DNA of 64,000 nucleotides from Peribacillus deserti (GCF_002863585.1 NZ_PGUY01000038.1:39805-103804), one strand, 5' to 3'; numbered from the stretch's first letter, positions 17,532 through 26,909 are shown. Notes: a model not told the origin generated them from the letters alone. Program-made: numbers and translations.

Positions 17532-18560
17532 TTAAGCAAAACCTTCTAGTACAATTTTACCAATCGCTGTATTGCTCTCCAAAAATTTGTGGGCTTGACG
17601 GAGATTTTCTGCTGAGATCGGTCCAAGGACTTCGGCCAGTGTTGTCTTTAATTTTTGATGGTCCACAGCATCAGCAATACGATTAAGCAATAGATGCTGC
17701 TCAATCATATCATCTGTTTCGTAAACAGGGCGAGTAAACATAAACTCCCACACGAAGGTGACGCTTTTTTGCTTAAGCAATTTGAGGTCCAGCGGAGAAG
17801 TTGGATCATCAATTGCGCACACAACCCCTTGCGGAGAAATAGCTTCGCTAATACCGGCCCAGTGTTTTTCCAAAGCATTCAGGCAAAAAATGTACGGAAC
17901 GTTTGTAAATCCAATTGCTTGAAGTTGTGGAAGGAGCGGGTCATGGTGGTTAATGGTATAGTCCGCGCCCATTGATTTAACCCAGTTAACAGTTTCCGAT
18001 CGGGAAGCAGTCCCGATTACAGTAAGCCCCGCTTGTTTTGCAAGCTGAGTGGCAATGGAACCTACACCCCCGGCTGCACCAATGATTAGCAGAGCCTTTC
18101 CTTTGTTAGCGCCCGGATCTTGGGAAATAGACATTCGGGTAAATAACGCTTCCCAAGCTGTAATGGAGGTTAGGGGAAGAGCTGCGGCTTCCACAAAACT
18201 TAAGGAAGCAGGCTTGCGCCCAACGATTCGTTCATCGACCAGATGGTATTCACTGTTTCCGCCTTGTCGTGCAATACTGCCAGCATAAAAAACTTCATCT
18301 CCCGGACGAAACAATGAACAGTCCGGTCCTGTCTCTTCGACGACTCCTGCTACATCCCAACCTAGAATTTTAGGAACTTCCTCAACTCTTTCCTTAGGAG
18401 CTCTAACCTTTGTATCAACAGGATTGACCGATATGGCCGCAACTTTGACCAAAATGTCTCGCCCCGTTGCTTTTGGTTTTTCTACAACTACGTCCACCAG
18501 GCTTTGGGGATTGTCAATTGGAAGGTAACGAGTTAATCCTACCGCCTTCATTGTATTCAT
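17532..18560 (-). CDS. Zinc-type alcohol dehydrogenase / quinone oxidoreductase-like protein
   Basis: Medium-chain reductase of the zinc-independent quinone-oxidoreductase branch. N-terminal GroES-like fold with GWDVAGVVEETG, then a Rossmann nucleotide site LLIIGAAGGVGSIATQLAKQ. No catalytic or structural zinc cysteines are present, so NADPH-dependent reduction of quinones or enones is likely. Several starts exist; I use the ATG at 18560 because the AGGAAAGG site abuts the earlier ATG at 18572. It is convergent with the IS remnant and on the same strand as the flavin enzymes upstream. Confidence 0.88.
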   Translation of the reverse strand: MNTMKAVGLTRYLPIDNPQSLVDVVVEKPKATGRDILVKVAAISVNPVDTKVRAPKERVEEVPKILGWDVAGVVEETGPDCSLFRPGDEVFYAGSIARQGGNSEYHLVDERIVGRKPASLSFVEAAALPLTSITAWEALFTRMSISQDPGANKGKALLIIGAAGGVGSIATQLAKQAGLTVIGTASRSETVNWVKSMGADYTINHHDPLLPQLQAIGFTNVPYIFCLNALEKHWAGISEAISPQGVVCAIDDPTSPLDLKLLKQKSVTFVWEFMFTRPVYETDDMIEQHLLLNRIADAVDHQKLKTTLAEVLGPISAENLRQAHKFLESNTAIGKIVLEGFA

Positions 18561-19011
18561 GAATAAACACATCCTTTCCTTATTAGTATACCCGTTATGA
18601 GTAGTGGCTTAAAATAATTACGATTAGCCTATAGTTCCTAAGCATCAGTGAAATTTAGTATTTATATAGATGTGAATGAGGTGTTAATAGTATGGAAGTT
18701 TAACCTTACAAGTGCCGTTTTATCTTTTAATCCCAGGTTCACTTTAGATCCAACCCTTTCTATCCGGCGTCTATTGTGAATCTATATGAACAATAACTTT
18801 TAGTCATAAACAAATGAACTATGGCTGATTTTCTGCTCTAATACTCAGGTAAAGAAGGGAAACCACTAAGATGGTTTCCCTTATAATGTTCCGTCTTGTT
18901 TGGTATAAGGGATATTCTTATACTTGCTGAGCAAGGACCATTATCATCACGTTTCCCATTTTTTGTTAAACAATTCAAGGATTAAGAGATGGAATGAGAT
19001 AAGCGAACTCC
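18561..19011. other. Intergenic region with one hairpin
   Basis: No gene seen. A hairpin with stem AAGGGAAACCA (18855-18865) and its complement (18872-18882) could stop minus-strand transcription of the OYE gene. Confidence 0.4.
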
Positions 19012-20133
19012 TTATACAATAGGAAGCCAGCCGGGGATGCCAGTATAGTACTCCCACATTTTATCAGAAATAGCCAGTTCTTTTTGATCTTTTTTAGATA
19101 ATGTTGTACGGATTTTTTCTTCTTCACCGGCTTGTACTTTTTGTACCCACTGAGGTTCCATTATCAATTCTCTCCCTAAAGCGATTAAAGGAACACCTGT
19201 TTCAAAGGCACTCATCACTTCATCGGGTGTTCTCAACATCCCAACACCCATTACAGGAACACGGTCGCCGACACGTTCATGGATCATAACAACCCGGGAT
19301 GTCTCATCGTTATCATCACGGATTGACCCGTTCCAAAAGCCGCCGACAGAAATATGGAGATAATCCAGCTCCTGGTCCGCTAACTTGTCCACTAATTGCA
19401 GCGTGTCCTCCATGGTGATGCCAGGGTTCTCCCTTTCTTCAGGCGATAACCGATAGCCGATGATAAAAGGTTTTGTTGCATGGTCTGAAACTGCTTTTCT
19501 AACAGCGTCAACTACAGCAAGCGGGAAGGACATACGTTTTTCCAGTGTTCCACCCCACTTGTCAGTTCTGCGATTAGAATGTGGAGAAAAGAATTGCTGG
19601 ATCAAATACGTATTGGCACCATGGATTTCAACTCCATCATAACCAGCTTCGATTGCTCTTCTGGTTGCTTCACCAAATGCTTTAATGATTTCATCGATTT
19701 CGTCTGCTGTCATTTCGCGAGGTACCACGGCATCGTCCCGTTCCGCTGCTACCGCACTCGGAGCAATTGGTTGACGATCGAGCAATTCTTCAGGCGGACA
19801 CATTCTGCCGCCGTGAAAAATTTGTAAAATCGCCTTTGAACCTTTTTCCTGTATAGCTGTTGCCACACGTCTTAAACTGGGAATCAGGGAATCGGAATCT
19901 GCACCAAATTCACCCGGGAATCCTTTGCCATTCCTGGTGACGTATGTGCATGCGGTGATGACCGCTCCTACACCCCCGGCACGTTCTTGATAATACGCAA
20001 CTTCTTCGTCTGATACTTCACCATTTTCATGTGCCGCCGTATTGGTCATAGGTGCCATAGTAATACGGTTCTTTATTTCAACTCCAGAACGGAAGGTAAA
20101 TGGTTTAAAAGCAGCTTCATATTTTGGGTTCAT
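19012..20133 (-). CDS. Old yellow enzyme-type NADH:flavin oxidoreductase (YqiG-like)
   Basis: 373-residue TIM-barrel FMN enzyme. Signature segments: RITMAPMTNTAAHENGEVSDEEVAYYQERAGGVGAVIT, LQIFHGGRMCPPEEL, GYDGVEIHGANTYLIQQFFSPHSNRRTDKWGG (active-site His-Gly-Ala-Asn) and the phosphate-binding GVGMLRTPDEV. Such enzymes reduce electrophilic enones using NAD(P)H. It belongs to a minus-strand row with three luciferase-like flavin enzymes and an ArsR regulator, suggesting a shared stress or xenobiotic response. Confidence 0.93.
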   Translation of the reverse strand: MNPKYEAAFKPFTFRSGVEIKNRITMAPMTNTAAHENGEVSDEEVAYYQERAGGVGAVITACTYVTRNGKGFPGEFGADSDSLIPSLRRVATAIQEKGSKAILQIFHGGRMCPPEELLDRQPIAPSAVAAERDDAVVPREMTADEIDEIIKAFGEATRRAIEAGYDGVEIHGANTYLIQQFFSPHSNRRTDKWGGTLEKRMSFPLAVVDAVRKAVSDHATKPFIIGYRLSPEERENPGITMEDTLQLVDKLADQELDYLHISVGGFWNGSIRDDNDETSRVVMIHERVGDRVPVMGVGMLRTPDEVMSAFETGVPLIALGRELIMEPQWVQKVQAGEEEKIRTTLSKKDQKELAISDKMWEYYTGIPGWLPIV

Positions 20134-20298
20134 CTTTTTTTCTCCTTTTGTTTACATCAAATTTGTTAAAGGGTTTTGCCTTTTAGCAAATGGATACATT
20201 GACTACAAAAACTTCTTTGACCCATACTTTTTATATACTATACAAAAAATTCATAGAGATACATTAAAAGCTTGCCCATGAGGTCGGCCAATTTTGAC

Positions 20299-21324
20299 CT
20301 ATTTTAGCTGAGTAATTTCAGCCAATATTTCATAGGAATGGAGGCGGGCCTTGTGATCGTAAATCTGGGCGATTGCCATGATTTCATCGGCTTGACTTTC
20401 ATGCATAAACGCTTCCAGCTTTTCTTTTACGGTTTGAGGACTGCCGACAATCGAAGTTCCTAATTGATTCTCAAGGGCAGCCATTTCATAATCGCTCGCT
20501 ATATCATTAATATTATCCACTGGCGGCTGCAATGGGACTTCCTTCCCGCGCATCAAATTCAAGAACTGCTGCTGCAAAGTTGTAGCAAGCCGCTCAGCTT
20601 CCTGATCCGTATCAGACGCAATGATGTTTAGCCCTACCATTGCATGCGGTTTATCCAGAACTTTAGAAGGCTTAAACGAACGGCGGTACAGCTGGATAGC
20701 CGGCAGTGTGTTATGCGGCGAGAAATGGCTCGCAAATGCAAACGGCAGTCCAAGCTCTCCCGCCAGCTGGGCACTGTATCCGCTTGAACCTAACAGCCAA
20801 ACAGGTATGTTTAGTCCCTGACCCGGAATGGCTTTAACATGGCTATATCCTTGTGCCAGGGAAGGGTCAAAGTAATTCCGGAGCTCAGCCAGCTGCTCAG
20901 GGAAATCTTCTCCTGAACTTCTCAAGTCTCGTCTTAATGCACGTGCGGTAAGCTGATCAGTGCCTGGTGCACGGCCCAAGCCAAGATCGATACGTCCTGG
21001 ATATAAGGATTCCAGAGTACCAAATTGCTCAGCAATAACAAGAGGTGCATGATTCGGCAGCATAATGCCGCCTGAACCTACCCGGATTTTTGATGTACCT
21101 GCTGCAACATGGGAAATGACTACCGATGTTGCAGAGCTGGCGATAAATGGCATATTATGATGCTCAGCGAGCCAATATCGGTTATACCCTAGCTTTTCTG
21201 CGAGCCGGGCCAGCTCCAACGTATTGCGAAAAGAATCAGCCGGCGTACTTCCATCTGCAATTGGAGAGAGATCCAGGACCGAGAATGGAATATCCGTAAT
21301 TTGTTTTGTATCATTTTCAGGCAT
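20299..21324 (-). CDS. LLM-class flavin-dependent oxidoreductase (luciferase-like, group 1), copy A
   Basis: 341-residue TIM-barrel protein: [45 protein letters not shown], then [46 protein letters not shown]. These are the hallmarks of the 'luciferase family oxidoreductase, group 1' family, using FMNH2 or F420-like flavin. Its paralogue is the next gene upstream (21481-22491). Substrate is unknown. Confidence 0.9.
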   Translation of the reverse strand: MPENDTKQITDIPFSVLDLSPIADGSTPADSFRNTLELARLAEKLGYNRYWLAEHHNMPFIASSATSVVISHVAAGTSKIRVGSGGIMLPNHAPLVIAEQFGTLESLYPGRIDLGLGRAPGTDQLTARALRRDLRSSGEDFPEQLAELRNYFDPSLAQGYSHVKAIPGQGLNIPVWLLGSSGYSAQLAGELGLPFAFASHFSPHNTLPAIQLYRRSFKPSKVLDKPHAMVGLNIIASDTDQEAERLATTLQQQFLNLMRGKEVPLQPPVDNINDIASDYEMAALENQLGTSIVGSPQTVKEKLEAFMHESQADEIMAIAQIYDHKARLHSYEILAEITQLK

Positions 21325-21480
21325 ATGCTCATCTTCTTTCTTTAAAAATTTCGTTTCAAACCTATATAAGAATTTACAGATTGTTTTCTTTGTCTTCTTT
21401 GTACTGCTTCCATCTAAATCACATTAATGAACTCATTTAATATCTGCAGAAAATACATCCTTTATTAGACCAGACACTGT

Positions 21481-22491
21481 TCAATTTACTGCAGCCTGAG
21501 CCAAAATTTCATAAGAGCGCAGCCGTGCCTTATGATCAAAAATCTCTGTATGGGCCATAATTTCATCAGGGTCAGTCTTTTCTATTAATTCATGGAGCTG
21601 CTGCTTTACACCTGCAGGGTCCCCGATAATGGAAGTGAAAAGCTGTTCTTCAACCGCCCTGCGTTCATTATCGTTCCAAAGCTCGTCCATAGTATCAACA
21701 GGAGGCAAAATGGGCGAAGGCTGTCCGCGGGTTAACAAAAGAAATTTTTGATACATCGAAGTGGCAAGCCTTTCTGCCTCCTGTTTTTCATCAGCAGCCA
21801 CCACTTGAACGGCTAACATTACATAAGGCTCCTCCAAAAATTGAGACGGACGAAAATAATCCCGGTACAGTTTTATGGCCTCCATCATGTTACCCGGAGC
21901 AAAATGTCCCGCGAAAGAGAATGGTAACCCAAGTATTCCAGCCAATTGTGCACTATAAAACCCTGAACCTAACAGCCAAATAGGCACATTTGTTTTTTCG
22001 CCGGGAATGGCGTGAAAACTAAATGAACCATCCTCAGTGGCTGTTCCTGTACCATAAAGATAGGCGATAAGCTCCTGAAGCCGGGCTTCAAATTCAGGTT
22101 CACCAGCAACCCGCTGCCGCAATACATTTGCTGTATATTGGTCGGTACCGGGGGCCCGCCCCAATCCAAGGTCGATCCGGCCAGGGAAGAAGGTTTCCAA
22201 TGTTCCAAATTGCTCAGCCACGGAAAGAGGAGAATAATGGGAAAGCAGCATTGCGCCTGATCCAATACGCATTTTTTCCGTGACAGAGGCTACTCGTCCA
22301 ATAACGATTGGGGATGCTGAACTCGCCATTCCTGCCCAATTATGATGTTCAGCAAGCCAAAACCGTTTATATCCCCACTGCTCTGTTTTCTTTGCTAGAT
22401 CAAGCGTGTTTCGAAGGGAAAGTTCGGCTGATCCTCCCTCGACAATTGGGGAGGGATCTAGTACTGAAAGTTGTATTTTCTTTGTCATCAT
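21481..22491 (-). CDS. LLM-class flavin-dependent oxidoreductase (luciferase-like, group 1), copy B
   Basis: 336 aa, sharing the SVLDPSPIVEGGSAELSLRNTLDLAKKTEQWGYKRFWLAEHHN and [25 protein letters not shown] segments with the neighbour at 20299. The pair looks like an old tandem duplication, since the proteins align end to end but differ at many positions. AGGAGG precedes the ATG. Only 28 bases separate it from the LLM gene upstream, so the genes are probably cotranscribed. Confidence 0.9.
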   Translation of the reverse strand: MMTKKIQLSVLDPSPIVEGGSAELSLRNTLDLAKKTEQWGYKRFWLAEHHNWAGMASSASPIVIGRVASVTEKMRIGSGAMLLSHYSPLSVAEQFGTLETFFPGRIDLGLGRAPGTDQYTANVLRQRVAGEPEFEARLQELIAYLYGTGTATEDGSFSFHAIPGEKTNVPIWLLGSGFYSAQLAGILGLPFSFAGHFAPGNMMEAIKLYRDYFRPSQFLEEPYVMLAVQVVAADEKQEAERLATSMYQKFLLLTRGQPSPILPPVDTMDELWNDNERRAVEEQLFTSIIGDPAGVKQQLHELIEKTDPDEIMAHTEIFDHKARLRSYEILAQAAVN

Positions 22492-22519
22492 TCATCCTCC
22501 TTTTATACAATTGAATTTT

Positions 22520-23485
22520 TTAAAGCTGGCCTGTACCTTTATGGGTTGGAAAGTAGGGTAAAACAAATTCTCCAAGTTCCTGGATTACTTCCTCTGGAGG
22601 GCGCTTGGAAAAATACAGAACAAACGCCAAATGGTTGACGCCAATCGCTTGAAATTGATGAAGCAGATCAACTAAACGGTTTCTTCCTACGGAATAGCCT
22701 AAGGGTATGGGGACAGGCATTGCATCGGGATTTTCCAATAAATCGATGAACAAGCTTTGAGAGAAGGGTTTAAAATCTCCTGGAGCATGAACTTCAGTTA
22801 AAGCACGATAATCCTGGATAAGCTGCGCCTGTTGATTAATGCTTCTTGGGTATTGAAGCCACCCATCCCCATTCCTGGCTATCCAATTGATAGACTGATT
22901 ACTAAATCCAGTCACCATGGTCGGAATTGAAGATACAGGCTTTGGGATTAACCTCATATCTGTACCATCAATCAGCCCTCTGTTGCTGTGGATTGTCGGC
23001 TGATCCTCTTTTAACAGCCGGTCGAGAATTTCAAAATTTTCTTTAAACAACGGGCCGCTTTCTTGCTTAGATATCCCTAAAGCTGTAAAGTCTTTTTCCC
23101 TGTCCCCTGATGCCACCCCCATAATCAATCGGCCTGGAAACAATTCATCAATGGATGCAGCTTCCTTGGCTACCCTGACGGGGTGGCGCAAAGGGAGAAC
23201 TACACTTCCTGTCACTAACGCAATGTGCTTCGTATAGGCAGCAAGATACGTCAAATAAATCCATAAATCGTACTTTTGGCCGTTATCATCAATATTCAAA
23301 TTCTGCATCGTAATATCACGGAGCCATAATGAAGCAAAGCGATATTCCTCAATTTTACGGGCAAGCTCCAGCTGATTCTCCATAATCGGATTTTTAGACA
23401 TCCTGGCAGTCGGGAGGGTAAATCCGAGTGTCATTTTGTCTTTCTGGTACATGCTGTTATAGGCACGATGATGTTGAAAACTCAC
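22520..23485 (-). CDS. LLM-class oxidoreductase of a third, more distant type
   Basis: 321-residue luciferase-like protein: MTLGFTLPTARMSKNPIMENQLELARKIEEYRFASLWLRDI, then LVTGSVVLPLRHPVRVAKEAASIDELFPGRLIMGVASGDR. It belongs to a different LLM subgroup from the two paralogues downstream and was not made by their duplication. It begins 20 bases after the ArsR gene on the same strand, so it is probably the first enzyme gene of the operon. Confidence 0.9.
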   Translation of the reverse strand: MSFQHHRAYNSMYQKDKMTLGFTLPTARMSKNPIMENQLELARKIEEYRFASLWLRDITMQNLNIDDNGQKYDLWIYLTYLAAYTKHIALVTGSVVLPLRHPVRVAKEAASIDELFPGRLIMGVASGDREKDFTALGISKQESGPLFKENFEILDRLLKEDQPTIHSNRGLIDGTDMRLIPKPVSSIPTMVTGFSNQSINWIARNGDGWLQYPRSINQQAQLIQDYRALTEVHAPGDFKPFSQSLFIDLLENPDAMPVPIPLGYSVGRNRLVDLLHQFQAIGVNHLAFVLYFSKRPPEEVIQELGEFVLPYFPTHKGTGQL

Positions 23486-23505
23486 TCTTGGCCCTCCTTA
23501 AACGG

Positions 23506-23847
23506 TTATATTTTTAAGCCTATATACTTTTCAAACTGTTCAATGGTTTTCTGATTGCGTCGATAATAAGTCCATTGTCCGATTCGCTTCATTTCCACCA
23601 GCCCGCTTTGCAATAGGATGGACAAATACTGGGAGGTGGTGGACTGTGATAGCCCTGCTTTGATGCGAATATCACTAACACAAACACCGCCATCAAAGCC
23701 TTTTTCTTTTATAACATGAGCCTGCGGGGAAAAATTATTATCAGGTTCTTTCAACATTTGAAGAATATTTACTCGTATTTGATTTGACAGAGCCTTGAAA
23801 ATTTCAACTGCCTGTTCGTCATTTAGGATATTTGATTCCCGATTCAA
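23506..23847 (-). CDS. ArsR-type winged-helix regulator
   Basis: 113-residue helix-turn-helix protein: AVEIFKALSNQIRVNILQML, recognition helix around AGLSQSTTSQYLSILLQSGLVEMKRIGQWTYYRRN. A CVSD stretch resembles the metal-site helix of ArsR proteins but only one Cys is present, so metal sensing is doubtful; a redox or small-molecule signal is as likely. It heads the minus-strand flavin-enzyme operon and probably represses it. Confidence 0.88.
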   Translation of the reverse strand: MNRESNILNDEQAVEIFKALSNQIRVNILQMLKEPDNNFSPQAHVIKEKGFDGGVCVSDIRIKAGLSQSTTSQYLSILLQSGLVEMKRIGQWTYYRRNQKTIEQFEKYIGLKI

Positions 23848-24200
23848 CGGTGCCCGCCCCTTTCTGATCTTATTAAAATTTATTTTGCTTGGAATGCGTA
23901 TAAACTAATCGAACAAAAGGATATCGGTAATTTGCGATATCTCTATATTATGTTCCTTTATACCCAAAATCAAATTTTATGCTTTATACAGGACCGGGAA
24001 ACGGCTATAAAGGAACTACACAACTTAGCTTAGAGAACAGGTGCCGGGAGATGAGGCTGATTTTTCCTATCTTTTAAATGGTTTGGAATGGTATACAAGA
24101 AGAAAAAGTTGGTCCAGCAATTGGTCGAATTTCATCTGAAGGCACTGGGCGCAACAAGCATATTATGTGAATTTCAATTATCGAGTAGGTAGGTTAGGAA
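23848..24200. other. Promoter region of the ArsR operon and decayed DNA
   Basis: No intact gene. Minus-strand promoter for the ArsR operon must lie near 23870-23960. Contains the second CAATTATCGAGTA copy (24175-24187), just before a broken gene. Confidence 0.35.
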
Positions 24201-24545
24201 ATGATTTATGCAGGATTAGGGTTGAAGGGGAATGGAAGGGTAAATGAAATACTTGGTCAAGGACATGCTATTCATGATTTTGGTGCTACCTTTATATACA
24301 ATTCACCAAATTCAAAAAAATATTCCTGAGAAATTCCTTTTGAATTTATATTTATATCAAGACCAAAAGGCTGTTCCATAATTGGAGGTCCATCATTATA
24401 TAAAACGCAGGAAGAAGATTGGCAAGAGTATCCTGGCAAAGATTCTATAGAGAAACTTCTTCAAATGGTTCTCAGAAAGATCAACAATAGTACAACTATT
24501 AACTTACCTAATGTTATTAAAAATGTTTCAAAAGTTAGTGAATAG
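24201..24545 (+). pseudogene. Gene remnant with internal stop, family not recognised
   Basis: ATG 24201 opens MIYAGLGLKGNGRVNEILGQ and stays coherent to a TGA at 24327-24329 (codon 43). Beyond it, in the same frame, it reads EIPFEFIFISRPKGCSIIGG and later NVIKNVSKVSE to a TAG at 24543-24545. A single nonsense mutation in an otherwise gene-like 115-codon frame indicates a recently broken gene. It lies immediately before the att3 repeat, i.e. at the edge of the island. No family recognised. Confidence 0.5.
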
Positions 24546-24588
24546 CTTAGTTATGATTGATAAATTTTTTGTTTACCGTTTGCATAGG

Positions 24589-24608
24589 TACGGTGAGCCT
24601 TATCATAG
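24589..24608 (+). repeat. rlmH-tail duplication, third attachment site (att3)
   Basis: TACGGTGAGCCTTATCAT (24589-24606) encodes Y-G-E-P-Y-H. It differs from att2 (13454-13471) at four of 18 bases, and all four are third codon positions, so both descend from coding rlmH ends. No gene precedes it. It is the probable right boundary of the island. Confidence 0.55.
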
Positions 24609-25136
24609 TTTTCATACATTGATATAAGACTGGCACATAGACATGGTCATATTAATTAGGTTTATGTTCCGTCGAAACTAAATCTTATATTGTTATATTG
24701 TGCTGAAGTTACTGAAGTAGATCCTTGGCTTTCCCAGTAATAAAAATAGGCAAGCATAAAAAGCATTTCATTAATAGCTCTCTAACATGTGAAAAATGGG
24801 AATTATAATTTTCCCTTTTAAAAAAATCTTAGATATAATAAAATGCAGAAAATGGCGCTTGAGATCTCATAATACAGTTGAATGCTGAAAAAGGTCGGGG
24901 TAATGTTGCAAGACAAGATGAAGACTATTAAACTTTCTAGTGTAGATTAGTCCATTTAAGCAGAAGACGAAAAAGGTCTCAGCTGGAAAAAACTGAATTT
25001 ATACAGACATGTTCAAAAAGTATGTTATTTTAGATAATAATAATTTTAAAGTACTTTTGAATTATTTTTGAAGAAGACCAAGAAAATAATAGGTGTCGTT
25101 TGAATCGAACAAGATCCTTTAAGGTGAGTGAAACTT
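24609..25136. other. Leader of the lar cluster
   Basis: About 530 bases, AT-rich, no gene. TGTTGCAA at 24904-24911 matches motifs upstream of three other genes of the cluster. No -24/-12 promoter is visible. Confidence 0.4.
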
Positions 25137-25898
25137 ATGATGGAAGAGGTATTGAGGCAAGTCCAAGAGGGCAAATTAAGTGTTTCGGAAGCTAAGGAAA
25201 AGTTAGCCACATATGAGAATTTAGGTTTTGCAAAAGTTGACCATCACCGGAAGAATCGCCAAGGATTCCCAGAAGTGATTTATGGAGAAGGGAAGACTAA
25301 AGAACAAATCTTCTCTATTATTAAGGCTATTAGATCTAATAATAATGATGTGTTAGTTACACGAATTTCAAAAGAAAAAGCTGATTATATTCTTCGTGAG
25401 CATCCTGAATTTATTTATCATGAAATAGCACAGATTCTCTTCTGGAAAGAGAACACAACAAGTAGTAAGGAACCTTACGAAGGGTATATTGCGATTGTTT
25501 GTGCTGGAACATCAGACCTACGAGTAGCAGAAGAAGCTGCAGTTACAGCTGAAGCATTAGGAAGTGAAGTTCGCCGCTTTTATGACGTAGGAGTCGCTGG
25601 GATTCATCGTTTATTTGATAATATTGAACAAATACAACAAGCGACGGTCTCAGTAGTAGTAGCAGGAATGGAAGGAGCTCTTCCAAGTGTAGTTGGCGGG
25701 CTCGTATCTCATCCGGTAATTGCCGTTCCGACAAGCGTTGGTTATGGTGCAAATTTCAATGGCTTGTCAGCATTGCTGACCATGTTAAACTCTTGCGCAT
25801 CAGGCATCAGTGTTGTGAATATCGACAATGGATTTGGGGCTGCTTACAACGCTGTACTGATAGATAATATAGCAAAAAAAGGAGCCCAAAAGGGATGA
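25137..25898 (+). CDS. larB: LarB, nicotinic acid adenine dinucleotide carboxylase/hydrolase
   Basis: First step of nickel-pincer nucleotide synthesis: carboxylates NaAD at pyridine C5 and splits the phosphoanhydride to give pyridinium-3,5-biscarboxylate mononucleotide. 253 aa; the C-terminal half is related to AIR carboxylase PurE (IVCAGTSDLRVAEEAAVTAEALGSEVRRFYDVGVAGIHRL, then VVGGLVSHPVIAVPTSVGYG). I start at ATG 25137, nine bases after AAGGTGA; a GTG at 25128 overlaps that site. Its stop overlaps larC1 as ATGA, so the two are coupled. Confidence 0.94.
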   Translation: MMEEVLRQVQEGKLSVSEAKEKLATYENLGFAKVDHHRKNRQGFPEVIYGEGKTKEQIFSIIKAIRSNNNDVLVTRISKEKADYILREHPEFIYHEIAQILFWKENTTSSKEPYEGYIAIVCAGTSDLRVAEEAAVTAEALGSEVRRFYDVGVAGIHRLFDNIEQIQQATVSVVVAGMEGALPSVVGGLVSHPVIAVPTSVGYGANFNGLSALLTMLNSCASGISVVNIDNGFGAAYNAVLIDNIAKKGAQKG

Positions 25899-26794
25899 AA
25901 ACACTTTATATCGATTGTTTTTCAGGGGTTAGCGGTGATATGTTCATTGGAGCTCTCTTAGATGCAGGTGCAGATCCGTCTATTTTAGAGAAAGAACTAA
26001 AAAAGCTAAATTTTGAAGATGAATATGAATTGACTTGGAAAAAAATCGTGAAGAATGGGATCACAAGTACTAAATTTGATGTAGTTTTAGCACAGCCTGA
26101 TCACCATCATGAACATAACCATCATCATGGAGATGACCACGACCATGAACATGATCACCATCATGAACATAACCATCATCATGGAGATGACCACGATCAT
26201 AAACACAATCACCATCATGAACATGACCATCATCATGGACATGATCACCATCACGATCACGATGATCACCATGGACATGACCACCATCACCGATCATACA
26301 GTGATATTATAAAAATGATTGAATTATCCGAATTAGCAGTCGAAGTGAAAGCGATGTCATTGAAAATCTTTCGGAAAATTGGTGAAGCGGAAGGACATAT
26401 CCATGGTGTTCCTTTAGAAACCGTTCATTTTCATGAAGTGGGTGCAGTCGATTCAATCATTGATATTGTCGGAGCTGCGATCTTAATTCATCAATTAGGC
26501 ATAAAAAAAATAAAATCTTCATCCATTCCTGTAGGCTCAGGGAAAATACATATTGATCACGGTATTTATCCAGTTCCTGCTCCAGCCACCTTAGAAATAT
26601 TGAAAAATGTACCGATCGAACAAAGTAATGTAAGATTTGAACTTACAACACCAACAGGTGCAGCGATCGTTGCTGTACTGGCAGAAGAATTTTGCACAAT
26701 TCCGTCAATGGAAGTAAAGTCAATCGGATATGGTGCCGGAACAAAAACCTTTAAAGACCGTCCAAATGTTCTCCGTGTAATCATTGGAGAATAG
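25895..26794 (+). CDS. larC1: LarC1, N-terminal part of the nickel-insertion enzyme
   Basis: LarC is a CTP-dependent cyclometallase that inserts Ni into the pincer nucleotide. This 299-residue gene carries only the first domain: GVSGDMFIGALLDAG, a His/Asp-rich segment at about 68-133, then VHFHEVGAVDSIIDIVGAA and TPTGAAIVA, ending GYGAGTKTFKDRPNVLRVIIGE with a stop. The His-rich loop is coded by three 54-bp tandem units and probably stores or delivers nickel. The C-terminal domain is a separate gene starting at 26910; see the finding on split larC. Confidence 0.94.
   Translation: MKTLYIDCFSGVSGDMFIGALLDAGADPSILEKELKKLNFEDEYELTWKKIVKNGITSTKFDVVLAQPDHHHEHNHHHGDDHDHEHDHHHEHNHHHGDDHDHKHNHHHEHDHHHGHDHHHDHDDHHGHDHHHRSYSDIIKMIELSELAVEVKAMSLKIFRKIGEAEGHIHGVPLETVHFHEVGAVDSIIDIVGAAILIHQLGIKKIKSSSIPVGSGKIHIDHGIYPVPAPATLEILKNVPIEQSNVRFELTTPTGAAIVAVLAEEFCTIPSMEVKSIGYGAGTKTFKDRPNVLRVIIGE
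26102..26263 (+). repeat. Three 54-bp tandem units coding the LarC1 His-rich loop
   Basis: Units begin at 26102, 26156 and 26210 with the shared CACCATCATGAACAT; the first two are nearly identical over about 40 bases. Each adds 18 residues rich in His, Asp and Glu, so unit number can change without breaking the frame. Long antisense frames here are by-products of the repeat. Confidence 0.85.
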
Positions 26795-26909
26795 TCCATT
26801 GTGAAGGAAACAGATATGATTTTTCAAAATATGAAAAAAACACTAAAAAAAGATGAAAAGACTATGGCTAATGTCCTTTTCTATAAATATGTACGAGAGG
26901 AGTATAAAC

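Noticed and set aside
9441..24608. A ccrA/B/C-type serine recombinase within the rlmH island
   Set aside because: I looked through all frames in the block and found no resolvase catalytic domain; the island seems non-autonomous.
26070..26312. Overlapping Met/His/Asp-rich reading frames in and against larC1
   Set aside because: They arise only from the low-complexity His-coding repeat; they have no ribosome sites and no folded-protein composition.
26780..26860. Programmed frameshift joining larC1 to larC2
   Set aside because: The larC2 frame has a stop at 26844-26846 downstream of the larC1 stop, so the frames do not overlap.
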